Position numbers and translations under genes: made by a program. A stretch of DNA of 64,000 nt from Desulfovirgula thermocuniculi DSM 16036 (GTDB lineage: Bacteria; Bacillota; Desulfotomaculia; Desulfotomaculales; Desulfovirgulaceae). Below the pieces are notes generated by a model. That model was not told where the DNA came from. It did not search any database and saw only the letters and a list, made by a program, of their open reading frames with translations. The DNA lies in assembly GCF_000429345.1 (NCBI RefSeq), contig NZ_AUBR01000005.1, forward strand, positions 1 to 64,000, given 5' to 3'. Position 1 is the stretch's first letter; every line of letters begins with the position of its first letter. This document shows positions 1-7,982 of this stretch, in pieces.

Positions 1-2
1 TG

Positions 3-326
<324 letters not shown>

Positions 327-383
327 GGCTCTAAAATTTCCAGAGCGAGCAGTGAAAATGTCAGATGAAATTCGTCAGTGAAT

Positions 384-402
384 TTGTCAGGGCGTGTATA
401 AT
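384..402 (+). promoter_or_regulatory. Possible promoter -10 box upstream of the nested inverted repeat
   Basis: A perfect TATAAT lies at 397-402, about 16 bases before the first arm of the nested inverted repeat at 418-546. The best -35-like hexamer (TTGTCA, 384-389) is spaced too closely (7 bases), so no full sigma-A promoter can be shown. Just upstream, GTCAG occurs three times at intervals of 12-13 bases (361-365, 374-378, 386-390). The site could drive the element or a structured RNA, or be chance. Confidence 0.3.
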
Positions 403-417
403 TTTTAGAGAAATGGG

Positions 418-546
418 GAGCGCGAGGGGGCTGTAATCCCCCTCAATTTATTGAGGGGATACGACGAGCAATTTTGCTGCGTTAGCTCTTACCCTTTCCA
501 GTAAGCTCCCGAGGCAAAATTGCTCGTCGCACGGACCCCCTCGCTC
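418..546 (+). repeat. Nested inverted repeats able to fold as a three-way junction (possible structured RNA or element end)
   Basis: Three sets of complementary arms are nested. The outer stem pairs 422-430 (GCGAGGGGG) with 536-544, nine contiguous pairs that extend to eleven with a bulge. Inside it, hairpin A (436-460) has ten pairs, one bulged C and a TTTA loop. Hairpin B pairs 462-477 (CGACGAGCAATTTTGC) with 514-529 perfectly over 16 bases, and has a further imperfect inner stem at 484-492/501-507. Together they form a compact three-way junction of about 125 bases. It lies between the TATAAT at 397-402 and the start of the decayed tnpB gene at 601. Hairpin A resembles the hairpin at the right end of the same element, so it may be the left end of the mobile element; hairpin B is much larger than a normal IS200/IS605 end. 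Confidence 0.6.
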
Positions 547-600
547 CGGTATTTACGCCTGGCACAGGAAGTGCTACCATATACCCGGAAGGTAAACGAG

Positions 601-1515
601 ATGGAAAAGATCCTTCCTCACGGCTAAGCTCAAGCTGGCTCCCACGCCCGAACAGAAGGAGTGGCTGTGGGAGATGAGCCGCTGTGCCACCAGACTGTAC
701 AACCTGGCCCTGGAGCAGCGGCGCTGGCACTGGTTGCGCTACCACCACACCAGGCCGGGCATCACCTACGCACAACAAAACGCCCAGCTGGTGGAACTTA
801 AAGAGGCTTTTCCGGAGTTCAAGGTGCTCTACAGCCTGGTGGCCCAGGAAGTGCTGCGGCTGGTGCAGAAGAACTTCAACTCTTTCTTCGGGCGGCTGAG
901 GAGCCCGCGGGCAAACGGCCGGGAGGAAACGGCCCGCCCGCCGCGGTTCAAGAGCTCCCGCTATTTCTTTACGCTTTGCTACGTCCAGAGCGGGTTTGCC
1001 CTGGAGGGCGGTAGGCTGGTGCTTTCCGGCGGGCAGGGAAGGCGGGAGCGCATAGCCATAGCAGGAGCAAGGTGGTCGGCAAGCCCGACAAGCAGGGCAT
1101 GGTTTCGAAGGATCCTGCCAAAGGGAAGGGTAACGCAAAAATCAACCGCGCGGTGCAGAACGACTGGCCGCTGGTGAAACTCCTCGGCCGCCTGTCCTAC
1201 AAGTGCCACCTGCGGGACAGGTACGCGAAGAGTGCCGACGAGCGCTACAGCACCCAGCGGTGCAGCCGCTGCGGGCACCGGCAGAAGCTCGGCCCCTCGG
1301 TGCGGGTTTACTGCTGCCCTAAGTGCGGGCTCATAGTGGGCCGTGACGAGAACTCTGCCGTGAACCTGCTCAACAAAATCCTTGCCGAGTTGGCCCGGCC
1401 GCCGGTTAAGCCGGAAGGCTTCACCGCGCGTGCCGTGTACCGCCGCGCCCCTTGGGGAAGGTGGTATACGGAAACCTCCAGGGTACATAATATGGCCCTG
1501 GCCTCCGGAGCCTAG
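601..1515 (+). pseudogene. tnpB-like RNA-guided nuclease gene, broken (frameshifts and internal deletion)
   Basis: The ATG at 601 follows a GGAAGG-type binding site and reads MEKILP before hitting a stop. The matching reading then continues in another frame from about 620 (TAKLKLAPTPEQKEWLWEM) to about 1060, with the helical N-terminal region and the strand FALEGGRLVLSG. The sequence then jumps to a different frame from about 1070, KINRAVQNDWPLVKLLGRLSYKC, then the zinc-ribbon CSRCGHRQK ... CCPKCG and the third RuvC motif (GRDENSAVNLL). The whole middle with the first and second RuvC motifs is missing: where TnpB families normally have about 370-420 residues, only about 300 codons remain. The product cannot be an active nuclease. 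It may supply an RNA or an end for transposition in trans. Confidence 0.85.
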
Positions 1516-1528
1516 CCGCTCCCGGATG

Positions 1529-1558
1529 CTCCCCAATTTATTGGGGGGAGGAGGTCAC
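1529..1558 (+). repeat. Right-end hairpin of the first tnpB element
   Basis: The stem CCCCAA (1531-1536), loop TTTA and TTGGGG (1541-1546), with flanking C and G extensions, follows the tnpB stop directly. It is followed by GAGGAGGTCAC. This is where IS200/IS605-type right ends sit, and in intact elements it is also the scaffold part of the guide RNA. The bases from 1559 on (ACGTGCAAGATATAAA) would then be the guide-like flank. Confidence 0.5.
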
Positions 1559-1563
1559 ACGTG

Positions 1564-1801
1564 CAAGATATAAATGGCTTGTACTTTATGGATGATCTTT
1601 AGCGGGTCTACGGGGGTGAGCGGGAGTAGCACCCGCCTTTTCTTTTTACCGCAGGTATTCGAGCAGCTTTACCTTCAGATGCGGAGCATGCCTTTACATG
1701 TTCCTCTACAGGGTGTATGTGACCCATTCCAGGTGAAAGAGGGGGAGCTGCCTAGACCCTATTGGACCTTACGACCGACAAAACCTAAGAAATACGGCTA
1801 G
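1564..1801 (+). pseudogene. Possible degraded coding remnant, unidentified
   Basis: The 306-base gap 1516-1821 holds the element's right end and then a stretch that reads like protein only if frames are changed: NGLYFMDDL, stop, RVYGGERE, stop, HPPFLFTAGIRAALPSDAEHAF in one frame; LYMFLYRVYVTHSR in the next; and LPRPYWTLRPTKPKKYG ending at the TAG at 1799-1801 in a third. The pieces look like the C-terminal part of a real protein with two nonsense codons and two frameshifts, but I do not recognise the family. A short GC hairpin at 1620-1636 followed by CTTTTCTTTTT could alternatively be a terminator. No intact gene is seen here. Confidence 0.3.
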
Positions 1802-1821
1802 TTAGGCTAAAGGAGTGCTTT

Positions 1822-2811
1822 TCATATCCTCATTAAAGCCAGTAGGACCGGCCTGGAAAGGCTAGGGTAGAGGGCAAAAAGGGCCATGCCCCCTCCTCCG
1901 GCGGGGGTAAGGAGGGAATGGGTTTTGATCTCCCGCAGGAGCCTTTCCGGAGTCATGCGGGGGTTGCCGGCATTGATACGTAAAATGGTTCCCCCGGAAA
2001 GGGTGTAGGGGGTAATGGTCCCCCGGTGAATGTAGTAAAAGTACTTGTAACCCACCGCGCGGGCAATTTCCACCGCTTCGGGGCTGGCCACGCCGTACGG
2101 CCAGGCCAGGTGCTCCACGGGCCGGCCCAGCTCCTTTTCCAGAATTGTTTTGGCCAGGAGGAGGTCTTCTTTAACCCTGGCCCGGTATTCCTGCGGCGTT
2201 TCCCGGCGGCCTGCTGCCTCCAGCCAGAGCGGTTCGCATACTGCCGGCTTTAAATTTACCCTGCCCAGCACGGAGCGCGAGACCACAGCTTTGTGGTGGC
2301 TGTCGTAGGTGTGGGACTGGAAGCTCATGCCGTGGGCTTGCATTTCGCGCATTTGGTCCCAGGAGAGCTTGGGGAGCTTATCCTTTTTGTCCCCCACCCT
2401 GCTGACAATTACGAAGCAGGTGGCCGGCATGTTTCTCCTCTTGAGCTCCGGGTAGGCCTGGGTGTAGAAAGATTCATAGCCGTCGTCAAAGGTAATGACC
2501 ACCGCCTTTGAGGGCAGCTCCTCCCCCAGAGCCAGGTGGCGGGCCAGCTTTTCGGTGGAGATTACCCGGTACCCTTCTCTTTCCAGGGCCTCGAGGTGTG
2601 CCCTGAAGAGCTGGGGGGTAATGGTGGAGCTGGACTGCTGGGTGGCGCTGATGTGGTGGTACATCAGCACCGCAACCCCGGAATGCGGGGGCAGGCTTTT
2701 GGCGACCGGGGGTAAGGGCTGGGCTGCAAGCCCGAGAAATACAAAAGGAAAGAAGAGCTTACCGAGGGTTGACCAGAGGCTCCCCCATACCGGCCAGGAA
2801 AGCAAAGGCAC
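1822..2811 (-). CDS. Polysaccharide deacetylase family protein, membrane-anchored or secreted
   Basis: This is a NodB-fold carbohydrate esterase (family 4), which removes acetyl groups from N-acetylglucosamine polymers such as peptidoglycan or spore cortex. A hydrophobic N-terminal segment (about residues 5-32) suggests export or a membrane anchor. VAVLMYHHIS opens the domain; TFDDGY (about residues 107-112) carries the metal and catalytic aspartates, and HTYDSHH (about 167-173) supplies the histidine ligands. All metal residues appear present. The start chosen is GTG at 2811, preceded by GAGAGGGAAG; a TTG at 2853 in the same frame is possible but has a poor binding site. It is divergent from the oxidoreductase gene. 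Its substrate cannot be told from sequence. Confidence 0.85.
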   Translation of the reverse strand: MPLLSWPVWGSLWSTLGKLFFPFVFLGLAAQPLPPVAKSLPPHSGVAVLMYHHISATQQSSSTITPQLFRAHLEALEREGYRVISTEKLARHLALGEELPSKAVVITFDDGYESFYTQAYPELKRRNMPATCFVIVSRVGDKKDKLPKLSWDQMREMQAHGMSFQSHTYDSHHKAVVSRSVLGRVNLKPAVCEPLWLEAAGRRETPQEYRARVKEDLLLAKTILEKELGRPVEHLAWPYGVASPEAVEIARAVGYKYFYYIHRGTITPYTLSGGTILRINAGNPRMTPERLLREIKTHSLLTPAGGGGMALFALYPSLSRPVLLALMRI

Positions 2812-2907
2812 CCTATCTTCCCTCTCCCTGCGTTGTCTGGGCAGTGCCAACAACCCGATCTCTAGGTTAGCAGCACCCTCCCCGGCTTGTAAAGACGAAA
2901 AAATTCG

Positions 2908-2937
2908 TTGCCTGCCCCGGGAAGGATATTTTATACT
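2908..2937 (+). promoter_or_regulatory. Probable sigma-A promoter for the FAD oxidoreductase gene
   Basis: TTGCCT at 2908-2913 and TATACT at 2932-2937 are separated by 18 bases, a good match to the vegetative promoter consensus. It lies in the divergent intergenic gap and would start transcription near 2944, shortly before both candidate start codons (2963 and 2990). Confidence 0.55.
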
Positions 2938-2989
2938 ACAAGGGGTAACTTTTGGCGGAAAAATGCGAAGGAGGTCTAAAAGCGCGGGG

Positions 2990-4795
2990 ATGAGGGCGGC
3001 AAAACTGGCGGTTTTGGTCTTTCTGGCGGTTTTCTTCCTTGCCGGTTGCCGGAAAGAGGCTGCTCCGAGGGCCTATTCCCTCCCGGAGGAGGCAAGCTTT
3101 GATGTTGTTGTGGCCGGTGCAGAGCCGGAGGGCATTGCGGCAGCGGTTTCCGCCGCCCGGCAGGGTGTCAGCGTGCTCCTGTTGGATCACCGGGATAAGG
3201 TGGGGGGGCTGTACACGCTGGGCTGGCTGAACTTTATTGACATGAACTACGGCCCCCACGGCGATCTGGTAACTAAAGGGACCTTTGCTGAGTTCTACCA
3301 TCAGGTGGGCTCGGCTTCCTTTGACGTGGAAAAGGCCGAAAAGGTTTTCAACCAGATGATTGGCAGGCACCCCAACATTTCGCTCTCCTTAAACACGCGG
3401 GTAGTGGAGACGTTGGTGGAAGGGGGAGCCATAACCGGGCTTAAGGTGCAAAGGGACGAGAGGTTTTCCCTCATCCGCGCGCGCCGCGTCATCGATGCCA
3501 CGCAGGACGGGGATGTGGCCGTGATGGCCGGCGCTCCCTACACCGTGGGGGCGCAGGACATCGGGGAGCCCGCCCGCCGCCAGTGCGTAACCCTGGTCTT
3601 TCGGGTGAAAAACGTATCCTGGGAGAAACTAAAGGAGGCGGCAAGCAGGGGGCAGGTAAAGGGAATAGTCTCCGGCCGGAACGCCTGGGGCTTTCACGAG
3701 GTAGCCGAGAAGTACCGCCCCTCTACTCCCCGGTTGCGCCTGCGCGGCTTAAATATCGGCTTGCAGAGCGACGGCACGGTGCTTATCAACGCCCTGCAGA
3801 TCTTTGGCGTGGACGGGCTGGACCCCCGTTCTAGGGCCGAGGGGAGGGAACTGGCCTTAAAAGAGCTGCCGCTCATCATCGCCCACCTCCAGAAGCACCT
3901 GCCGGGCTTTGAGAAGGCGGCCCTGGACGGCGCCGCCCCCGAGCTTTACGTGCGGGAGACGAGGCACATCCAGTGCCTCTACCAGCTGGACTTAAACGAT
4001 GTGGTCTTCAACCGCGATTTTCCGGACCGGGTGGCCATCGGCTCTTACCCGGTAGACGTGCAGGCCACGTCCCCCGCCGACACGGGTTTTGTCTACGGCA
4101 AGCCCAAGATGTACGCCATACCCCTGCGGAGCCTGGTGCCCCAGAGGGTGGATAACCTTCTGGTGGTCGGTCGCGCGGCGGGTTACACCCACCTGGCCGC
4201 CGGGAGCGCCCGCGTGGTGCCCGTGGGTATGGCCGAAGGCGATGCCGCCGGCGTGGCCGCCGCGCTTTCCCTCAAGCTGAACAAGACCATCCACGCCCTG
4301 GCTGCCGACCAGGAAGCCGTGGCCAAGGTGCAGGAAATACTGAAAAAGCAGGGGGCTTATCTGGAGCCAGTGCAGGTTCCCAATCCCCTGGCCGGCCACT
4401 GGGCCTTCCCGGCCCTGGAATTTGTCAACCGCTGGGGGCTGATCTGCCCCGGTTACGAAAACGACTGGGGCCTGGAGAAGCCCCTCGGAAAGGCCACCAT
4501 GTACAATATGGTCGCCAACGCCGTGAGAAGGGCCTTCCCGGAAAAGTACCGGGCCGCTTCCCTGGAAAAGGAGTACGCCAGTAGCCAGCCCATCAGGCGG
4601 TGGGAGGCGGCCAGACTGCTGCTTTACTGGCTGGACGGTTCTGCCCCCGGCGACCCGCGGGAGGCGGTGCGCCTGGCCAAAGAAAAGGGCCTGCTGCCCG
4701 TGCAGCACGCGGGTGAGGACCCCCAGCAGCAAATTACCGGGGCGGAGGCCTACTACGGTATACACCGCCTGTGCCTGGCCCTGCAGGGCAGGTAA
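2990..4795 (+). CDS. Exported FAD-dependent oxidoreductase lipoprotein with S-layer-homology-like C-terminus
   Basis: The protein (601 residues) starts with a lipoprotein signal, MRAAKLAVLVFLAVFFLAGC, so it is probably lipid-anchored outside the membrane. From about residue 35 it has an FAD-binding Rossmann start (FDVVVAGAEPEGIAAAVSAA ... LLLDHRDKVGG), then a long region of the type found in FAD-dependent oxidoreductase proteins related to PF12831, with a second dinucleotide-fold segment near its end (NLLVVGRAAGYTHLAAGSAR). The last 140 residues begin GHWAFPALEFVNRWGLI, which resembles an S-layer homology repeat that binds cell wall polymers. The start at 2990 has AAGGAGG 15 bases upstream; ATG at 2963 is the alternative. 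The substrate is unknown. It is followed closely by pyrK but seems unrelated in function. Confidence 0.75.
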   Translation: MRAAKLAVLVFLAVFFLAGCRKEAAPRAYSLPEEASFDVVVAGAEPEGIAAAVSAARQGVSVLLLDHRDKVGGLYTLGWLNFIDMNYGPHGDLVTKGTFAEFYHQVGSASFDVEKAEKVFNQMIGRHPNISLSLNTRVVETLVEGGAITGLKVQRDERFSLIRARRVIDATQDGDVAVMAGAPYTVGAQDIGEPARRQCVTLVFRVKNVSWEKLKEAASRGQVKGIVSGRNAWGFHEVAEKYRPSTPRLRLRGLNIGLQSDGTVLINALQIFGVDGLDPRSRAEGRELALKELPLIIAHLQKHLPGFEKAALDGAAPELYVRETRHIQCLYQLDLNDVVFNRDFPDRVAIGSYPVDVQATSPADTGFVYGKPKMYAIPLRSLVPQRVDNLLVVGRAAGYTHLAAGSARVVPVGMAEGDAAGVAAALSLKLNKTIHALAADQEAVAKVQEILKKQGAYLEPVQVPNPLAGHWAFPALEFVNRWGLICPGYENDWGLEKPLGKATMYNMVANAVRRAFPEKYRAASLEKEYASSQPIRRWEAARLLLYWLDGSAPGDPREAVRLAKEKGLLPVQHAGEDPQQQITGAEAYYGIHRLCLALQGR

Positions 4796-4818
4796 AACTA
4801 CCCGCGCGGTGAGGTGCC

Positions 4819-5643
4819 TTGCAGCAGCACGAGACACCGGTTTTGCAGAACAAAAAGGTGGGCTTGGACGTATACCGCATGGAGCTCTTTGCTCCGGATG
4901 TGGCTGCGCAGGCCCGCCCCGGACAGTTCCTGCACGTTTCCGTGCACACCAAAGGCCGGGGATCGGACTGCTATGACCCTCTCTTGCGCCGCCCCCTAAG
5001 CGTGCACGGGGTGGATGTCAAGCGGGGGGCGGTGGCCCTCCTTTACCGGGTGGTCGGGAGGGGTACCGCCCTCCTGGCCCGGGTGAAGGAAGGGGAGCTG
5101 CTGGACGTGCTCGGCCCCCTGGGCCGGGGCTTTAGTTTGCCCCCTGCGGGGAGCCGGGTGGTCCTGGTGGCCGGCGGGATGGGCGTGGCCCCCCTGTATT
5201 TTTTGGCGGAGGAATTGCTCCGTTTTGGCCACGAGGTTCACTTCCTGGCGGGGGCCAGGAGGCTGGAAGAGCTTTACCTGCTCGGAGATCTGCTGGCCCT
5301 GGAGGAGAAAAGGCCTTCCTTCAAGCCTTCCTTTGCCACCGATGACGGCTCTTACGGCTTTTGCGGCCCGGTGACGGGGCTTTTAGAGGTCCTCCTGGCC
5401 GCCGTAAAGGTGGACAGGGCCTACGCCTGCGGGCCCCGGCAGATGCTGCGGGAGGCGGCGGGGGTGCTCGCCCGCTTTGGCGTGCCCGGTGAGGTATCCC
5501 TGGAGGAGCGCATGGGATGCGGGGTTGGGGCGTGCCTTTCCTGCGCCTGCCGGGTCAGAGAAGCAGGGGGGTTCTCCTACCGCCGCGTCTGTGCGGACGG
5601 GCCGGTTTTTGCCGCAGAGAGCGTTGACTGGGAGGATAGGTGA
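4819..5643 (+). CDS. pyrK: Dihydroorotate dehydrogenase B, electron transfer subunit
   Basis: PyrK carries FAD and a 2Fe-2S cluster and passes electrons from the PyrD subunit to NAD+. The 274-residue protein has the ferredoxin-reductase-like FAD domain ([19 protein letters not shown] at about residues 55-64), the NAD-binding part ([20 protein letters not shown]) and a C-terminal cluster motif [15 protein letters not shown] with a fourth cysteine in [10 protein letters not shown] (about residues 232-258). It starts with TTG at 4819 after GAGGTG, 23 bases after the oxidoreductase gene. It overlaps pyrD by four bases (GTGA), so the two subunits are translationally coupled, as in Bacillus. Confidence 0.95.
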   Translation: MQQHETPVLQNKKVGLDVYRMELFAPDVAAQARPGQFLHVSVHTKGRGSDCYDPLLRRPLSVHGVDVKRGAVALLYRVVGRGTALLARVKEGELLDVLGPLGRGFSLPPAGSRVVLVAGGMGVAPLYFLAEELLRFGHEVHFLAGARRLEELYLLGDLLALEEKRPSFKPSFATDDGSYGFCGPVTGLLEVLLAAVKVDRAYACGPRQMLREAAGVLARFGVPGEVSLEERMGCGVGACLSCACRVREAGGFSYRRVCADGPVFAAESVDWEDR

Positions 5644-6578
5644 AGGTGGCCAAACCCAGCCTGTCGGTGGAAATTGCCGGCATTAAGATGAAAAATCCCG
5701 TGGCCGCCGCCTCGGGTACCTTTGGCTTTGGCCTGGAGTATGCTCCTTTTGTGGACTTAAACCGCCTGGGGGCCGTTTTTGTAAAGGGGATCACCCGCTA
5801 CCCCCAGCCGGGAAATCCCCCGCCGCGCCTGGTGGAAACCCCGGCAGGAGTCCTTAACGCCATAGGCCTGCAAAACCCGGGCGTGGAGAAGTTCGTGCAG
5901 GAGATACTGCCGGCCCTAAGGCCGTACGACCTCCCCGTCATCGTAAACATTGCCGGTACCACGGTGGACGATTACGCCTTTGTGGCGGCCAGCCTGGACG
6001 GGCTTCCCGGGGTGGCCGGGCTGGAAATAAACATTTCCTGCCCCAACGTTCGTCATGGCGGCATGGCCTTTGGGGTGGACCCTGCCTCTGCGGCCCTGGT
6101 GGTGGGTGCGGTGAGGGAGGTTACCGGCCTGCCGCTCATTGTCAAGCTGACTCCAAACGTCACGGACATCGTGGCCGTTGCCGGGGCCGTGATGGAGGCG
6201 GGGGCCGACGCGCTCTCCATGATCAACACCCTGCTGGGCATGTCCATTGACGTGCGCCGCCGCAGGCCCGCGCTGGCCAACATCACGGGCGGCCTCTCCG
6301 GACCGGCCATACGCCCGGTGGCCGTGAGGGCGGTTTGGGAGGTGTACCGCGCCCTGAAGGTGCCCATCGTGGGCATGGGGGGCATTGCCACCGCCCAGGA
6401 CGCCCTCGAGTTTATCATGGCCGGGGCCACGGCGGTGGCGGTGGGTACGGCCAACCTTTTTAACCCGCGGGCAACGGTGGAGGTAATTGAGGGGTTGGAA
6501 AGGTTTTTAGTTGAGGAGGGCATAGGGGACATCAGGGAGCTCATCGGGGTGGCCCACGGCGAAAGGGGTGCGCGCTAG
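5640..6578 (+). CDS. pyrD: Dihydroorotate dehydrogenase B, catalytic subunit
   Basis: The product (312 residues) oxidises dihydroorotate to orotate, the fourth step of UMP synthesis, and works as a complex with PyrK. It is a class 1B enzyme: an FMN TIM barrel with [14 protein letters not shown] near the N-terminus, the active-site cysteine in [12 protein letters not shown] (about residue 131), LIVKLTPNV, and the phosphate-binding segment [19 protein letters not shown] near the end. The GTG start at 5640 overlaps the pyrK stop. Next comes pyrF, with only a few bases between. Confidence 0.96.
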   Translation: MKVAKPSLSVEIAGIKMKNPVAAASGTFGFGLEYAPFVDLNRLGAVFVKGITRYPQPGNPPPRLVETPAGVLNAIGLQNPGVEKFVQEILPALRPYDLPVIVNIAGTTVDDYAFVAASLDGLPGVAGLEINISCPNVRHGGMAFGVDPASAALVVGAVREVTGLPLIVKLTPNVTDIVAVAGAVMEAGADALSMINTLLGMSIDVRRRRPALANITGGLSGPAIRPVAVRAVWEVYRALKVPIVGMGGIATAQDALEFIMAGATAVAVGTANLFNPRATVEVIEGLERFLVEEGIGDIRELIGVAHGERGAR

Positions 6579-6581
6579 CAG

Positions 6582-7310
6582 TTGGAAGGAATCAGGGAAA
6601 GGTTGATTGTGGCCCTGGACGTGGACGAGGCCTCCCGTGCCTGCCGCCTGGCGGAATGCTTGGCGCCCTGGGTGGGTATGTTTAAAGTGGGAATGCAGCT
6701 TTTTTACGGCCAGGGGCCGGCGGTGGTGGAGGCCCTGCGGCGCACGGGAGCAAGGGTATTTTTAGATTTAAAGCTGCACGACATCCCCCGCACGGTGGCC
6801 GGCGCCTCCCGCGTCCTGGCCCGCCTCGGGGTGAGCATGTTTAACGTCCATGCCGCCGGGGGAGCGGAAATGATGCGTGCGGCGGCGGAGGCGGCCCGGG
6901 AAGAGGCGGCGGCGATGGGTTTACCGCCCCCGCTGGTCCTTGCGGTTACCGTCCTCACCAGCATCGACCAGGAGGCCTTTGCGCGGGAACTCGGCTTCGG
7001 GGGTCGCATCTCGGAGAAGGTGGTGGCCTGGGCGCTTTTAGCCAGGGAGTGCGGGCTGGACGGCGTGGTGGCCTCCGCCCGCGAGGCGGCGGCCATCCGG
7101 CAGTCCTGCGGCCCGGACTTCCTGATCGTGACGCCCGGCATCCGCCCGGCGGGGGCCCCTGCCGGCGACCAAAAGCGCGTGGCCACGCCTGCCGAAGCCC
7201 TGAAGGCAGGGGCAACGCACCTGGTGGTGGGGCGCCCGGTGACCGAGGCCGCAGATCCAGTGGAGGCCGTAAAGGGCCTGCTGGCCGAGATCAAGGATTC
7301 CTGGGGTTGA
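6582..7310 (+). CDS. pyrF: Orotidine 5'-phosphate decarboxylase
   Basis: PyrF removes CO2 from OMP to give UMP, the last step of the pathway. The 242-residue protein starts LIVALDVDEASRACRLAE and has the catalytic charged group DLKLHDIPRTV (about residues 60-70) and the phosphate-binding end LIVTPGIRPAG ... GATHLVVGRPV. The start is TTG at 6582, three bases after the pyrD stop. An internal hairpin-type terminator follows at 7321. The next pyr gene, pyrE, is separated by two genes on the other strand. Confidence 0.96.
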   Translation: MEGIRERLIVALDVDEASRACRLAECLAPWVGMFKVGMQLFYGQGPAVVEALRRTGARVFLDLKLHDIPRTVAGASRVLARLGVSMFNVHAAGGAEMMRAAAEAAREEAAAMGLPPPLVLAVTVLTSIDQEAFARELGFGGRISEKVVAWALLARECGLDGVVASAREAAAIRQSCGPDFLIVTPGIRPAGAPAGDQKRVATPAEALKAGATHLVVGRPVTEAADPVEAVKGLLAEIKDSWG

Positions 7311-7345
7311 AAATTTAAAAGGGTACGCCCGTTAAGGGCGTACCC
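7311..7345 (-). terminator. Strong hairpin between pyrF and the spore protein gene
   Basis: GGGTACGCCC (7321-7330) pairs perfectly with GGGCGTACCC (7336-7345) around a five-base loop. On the minus strand the hairpin is followed by TTTTAAATTTT, a normal intrinsic terminator for the spore protein gene, whose last codons it overlaps. On the plus strand the run of T is missing, so termination of pyrF transcripts is less certain. Confidence 0.75.
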
Positions 7346-7532
7346 CGGGTCCGTACCGCCCCTCCATGAGAGCCCGCTCGGCTCGCTCGATGGCCAGCCG
7401 GACCAGGTTGCCGCAGTTCCGCGAGGAAACTCCGCCCCAGCCCTCTTCGCGCACGATGTCGGCCACCCCAAGCTCTTTGGCTAATTCGTATTTCAGCCTG
7501 TCGGACATTACTCCGCGGCGCCTTCTACTCAT
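7332..7532 (-). CDS. Small acid-soluble spore protein, alpha/beta type
   Basis: These proteins coat DNA in the dormant spore and protect it from UV and heat. The 66-residue sequence starts MSRRRRGVMSDRLKYELAKE and has the family core LGVADIVREEGWGG then SSRNCGNLVRLAIERAERAL, with the conserved germination-protease-type region between the helices. The start at 7532 is fixed by a perfect AAGGAGGT six bases upstream; reading further upstream adds a basic, unlikely leader. It lies in reverse orientation between pyrF and pyrE and would be read in the forespore, probably from a sigma-G promoter that I could not identify with confidence. It shows the organism makes endospores. Confidence 0.88.
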   Translation of the reverse strand: MSRRRRGVMSDRLKYELAKELGVADIVREEGWGGVSSRNCGNLVRLAIERAERALMEGRYGPGVRP

Positions 7533-7610
7533 TAGCCTACCTCCTTTCCGGCGGGCAAGGGGCAGTACTACCCGCATTATTAATGTGGCCGCCCGCTTTT
7601 ATTGTTATTC

Positions 7611-7946
7611 TCAGCCAAGGGCGGCGCTGGCAATCCAGACGCCGACGACGATCAGCGAAATGCCGGTTACTTTGGCGGGAGTCAGCGGCTCGCCCAGCAC
7701 AACGGCTGATCCCAGGAGGACAAAGACAAGGTTGAGGGCCAGCACGGGGTAGGCGTTGGAAAGGGGCAATTTTGATAATACGATGAGCCACAGCCCGAAG
7801 CCCAGCGCGTAAAACAGGACTCCCAGGAGGATCTTTCCTATGCCGGGCCAGACCTGCCCGCTGGTGTAATGCCCTACGCCGATTTTCAGGCAAATTTGGC
7901 CCGTGGAGCCCAGCAGGGAGGAAATTACGGCCAGTATGTAGCCCAT
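7611..7946 (-). CDS. Small DMT-superfamily (EamA/SMR-like) membrane transporter
   Basis: A 111-residue protein with four predicted membrane segments: about residues 2-22, 33-57 (GKILLGVLFYALGFGLWLIV), 63-83 (AYPVLALNLVFVLLGSAVVL) and 89-110. Size and the LNLVFVLLGSAVVLGEPLT motif match small drug/metabolite exporters of the EmrE or ArnE/F-like group, which act as dimers. Such proteins carry cationic compounds or lipid-linked sugars; the substrate here cannot be inferred. There is no conserved membrane glutamate near residue 14 as in EmrE, which argues against a classical multidrug pump. The ATG at 7946 follows AAGGGG and lies only 36 bases from the divergent pyrE start. Confidence 0.75.
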   Translation of the reverse strand: MGYILAVISSLLGSTGQICLKIGVGHYTSGQVWPGIGKILLGVLFYALGFGLWLIVLSKLPLSNAYPVLALNLVFVLLGSAVVLGEPLTPAKVTGISLIVVGVWIASAALG

Positions 7947-7982
7947 GACAAAAACACCCCTTGGACGTGGAGGTAAAAAGCG

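Larger units (their letters stand above)
418..1558 (+). mobile_element. Degenerate tnpB-only element (IS200/IS605 superfamily, IS1341-like)
   Basis: A damaged tnpB gene (601-1515) lies between two hairpins with the same CAA-TTTA-TTG core: 436-460 on the left and about 1529-1552 on the right. Hairpin ends near a tnpB gene, with no terminal inverted repeats and no tnpA, are typical of IS1341-like elements that depend on a transposase elsewhere. The right end probably finishes near GGAGGTCAC at 1550-1558, judged by analogy with the second element in this window. The left boundary is uncertain and could lie anywhere from about 400 to 436. Confidence 0.6.

Noticed and set aside
1603-1650. A terminator at the end of the first element
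   Set aside because: The stem is short (5 pairs) and could equally be part of the degraded coding remnant; it was kept only as a note.
4700-4830. A PyrR or other attenuator before pyrK
   Set aside because: Only 23 bases separate the genes, with no terminator/antiterminator pairing or PyrR-binding loop visible.
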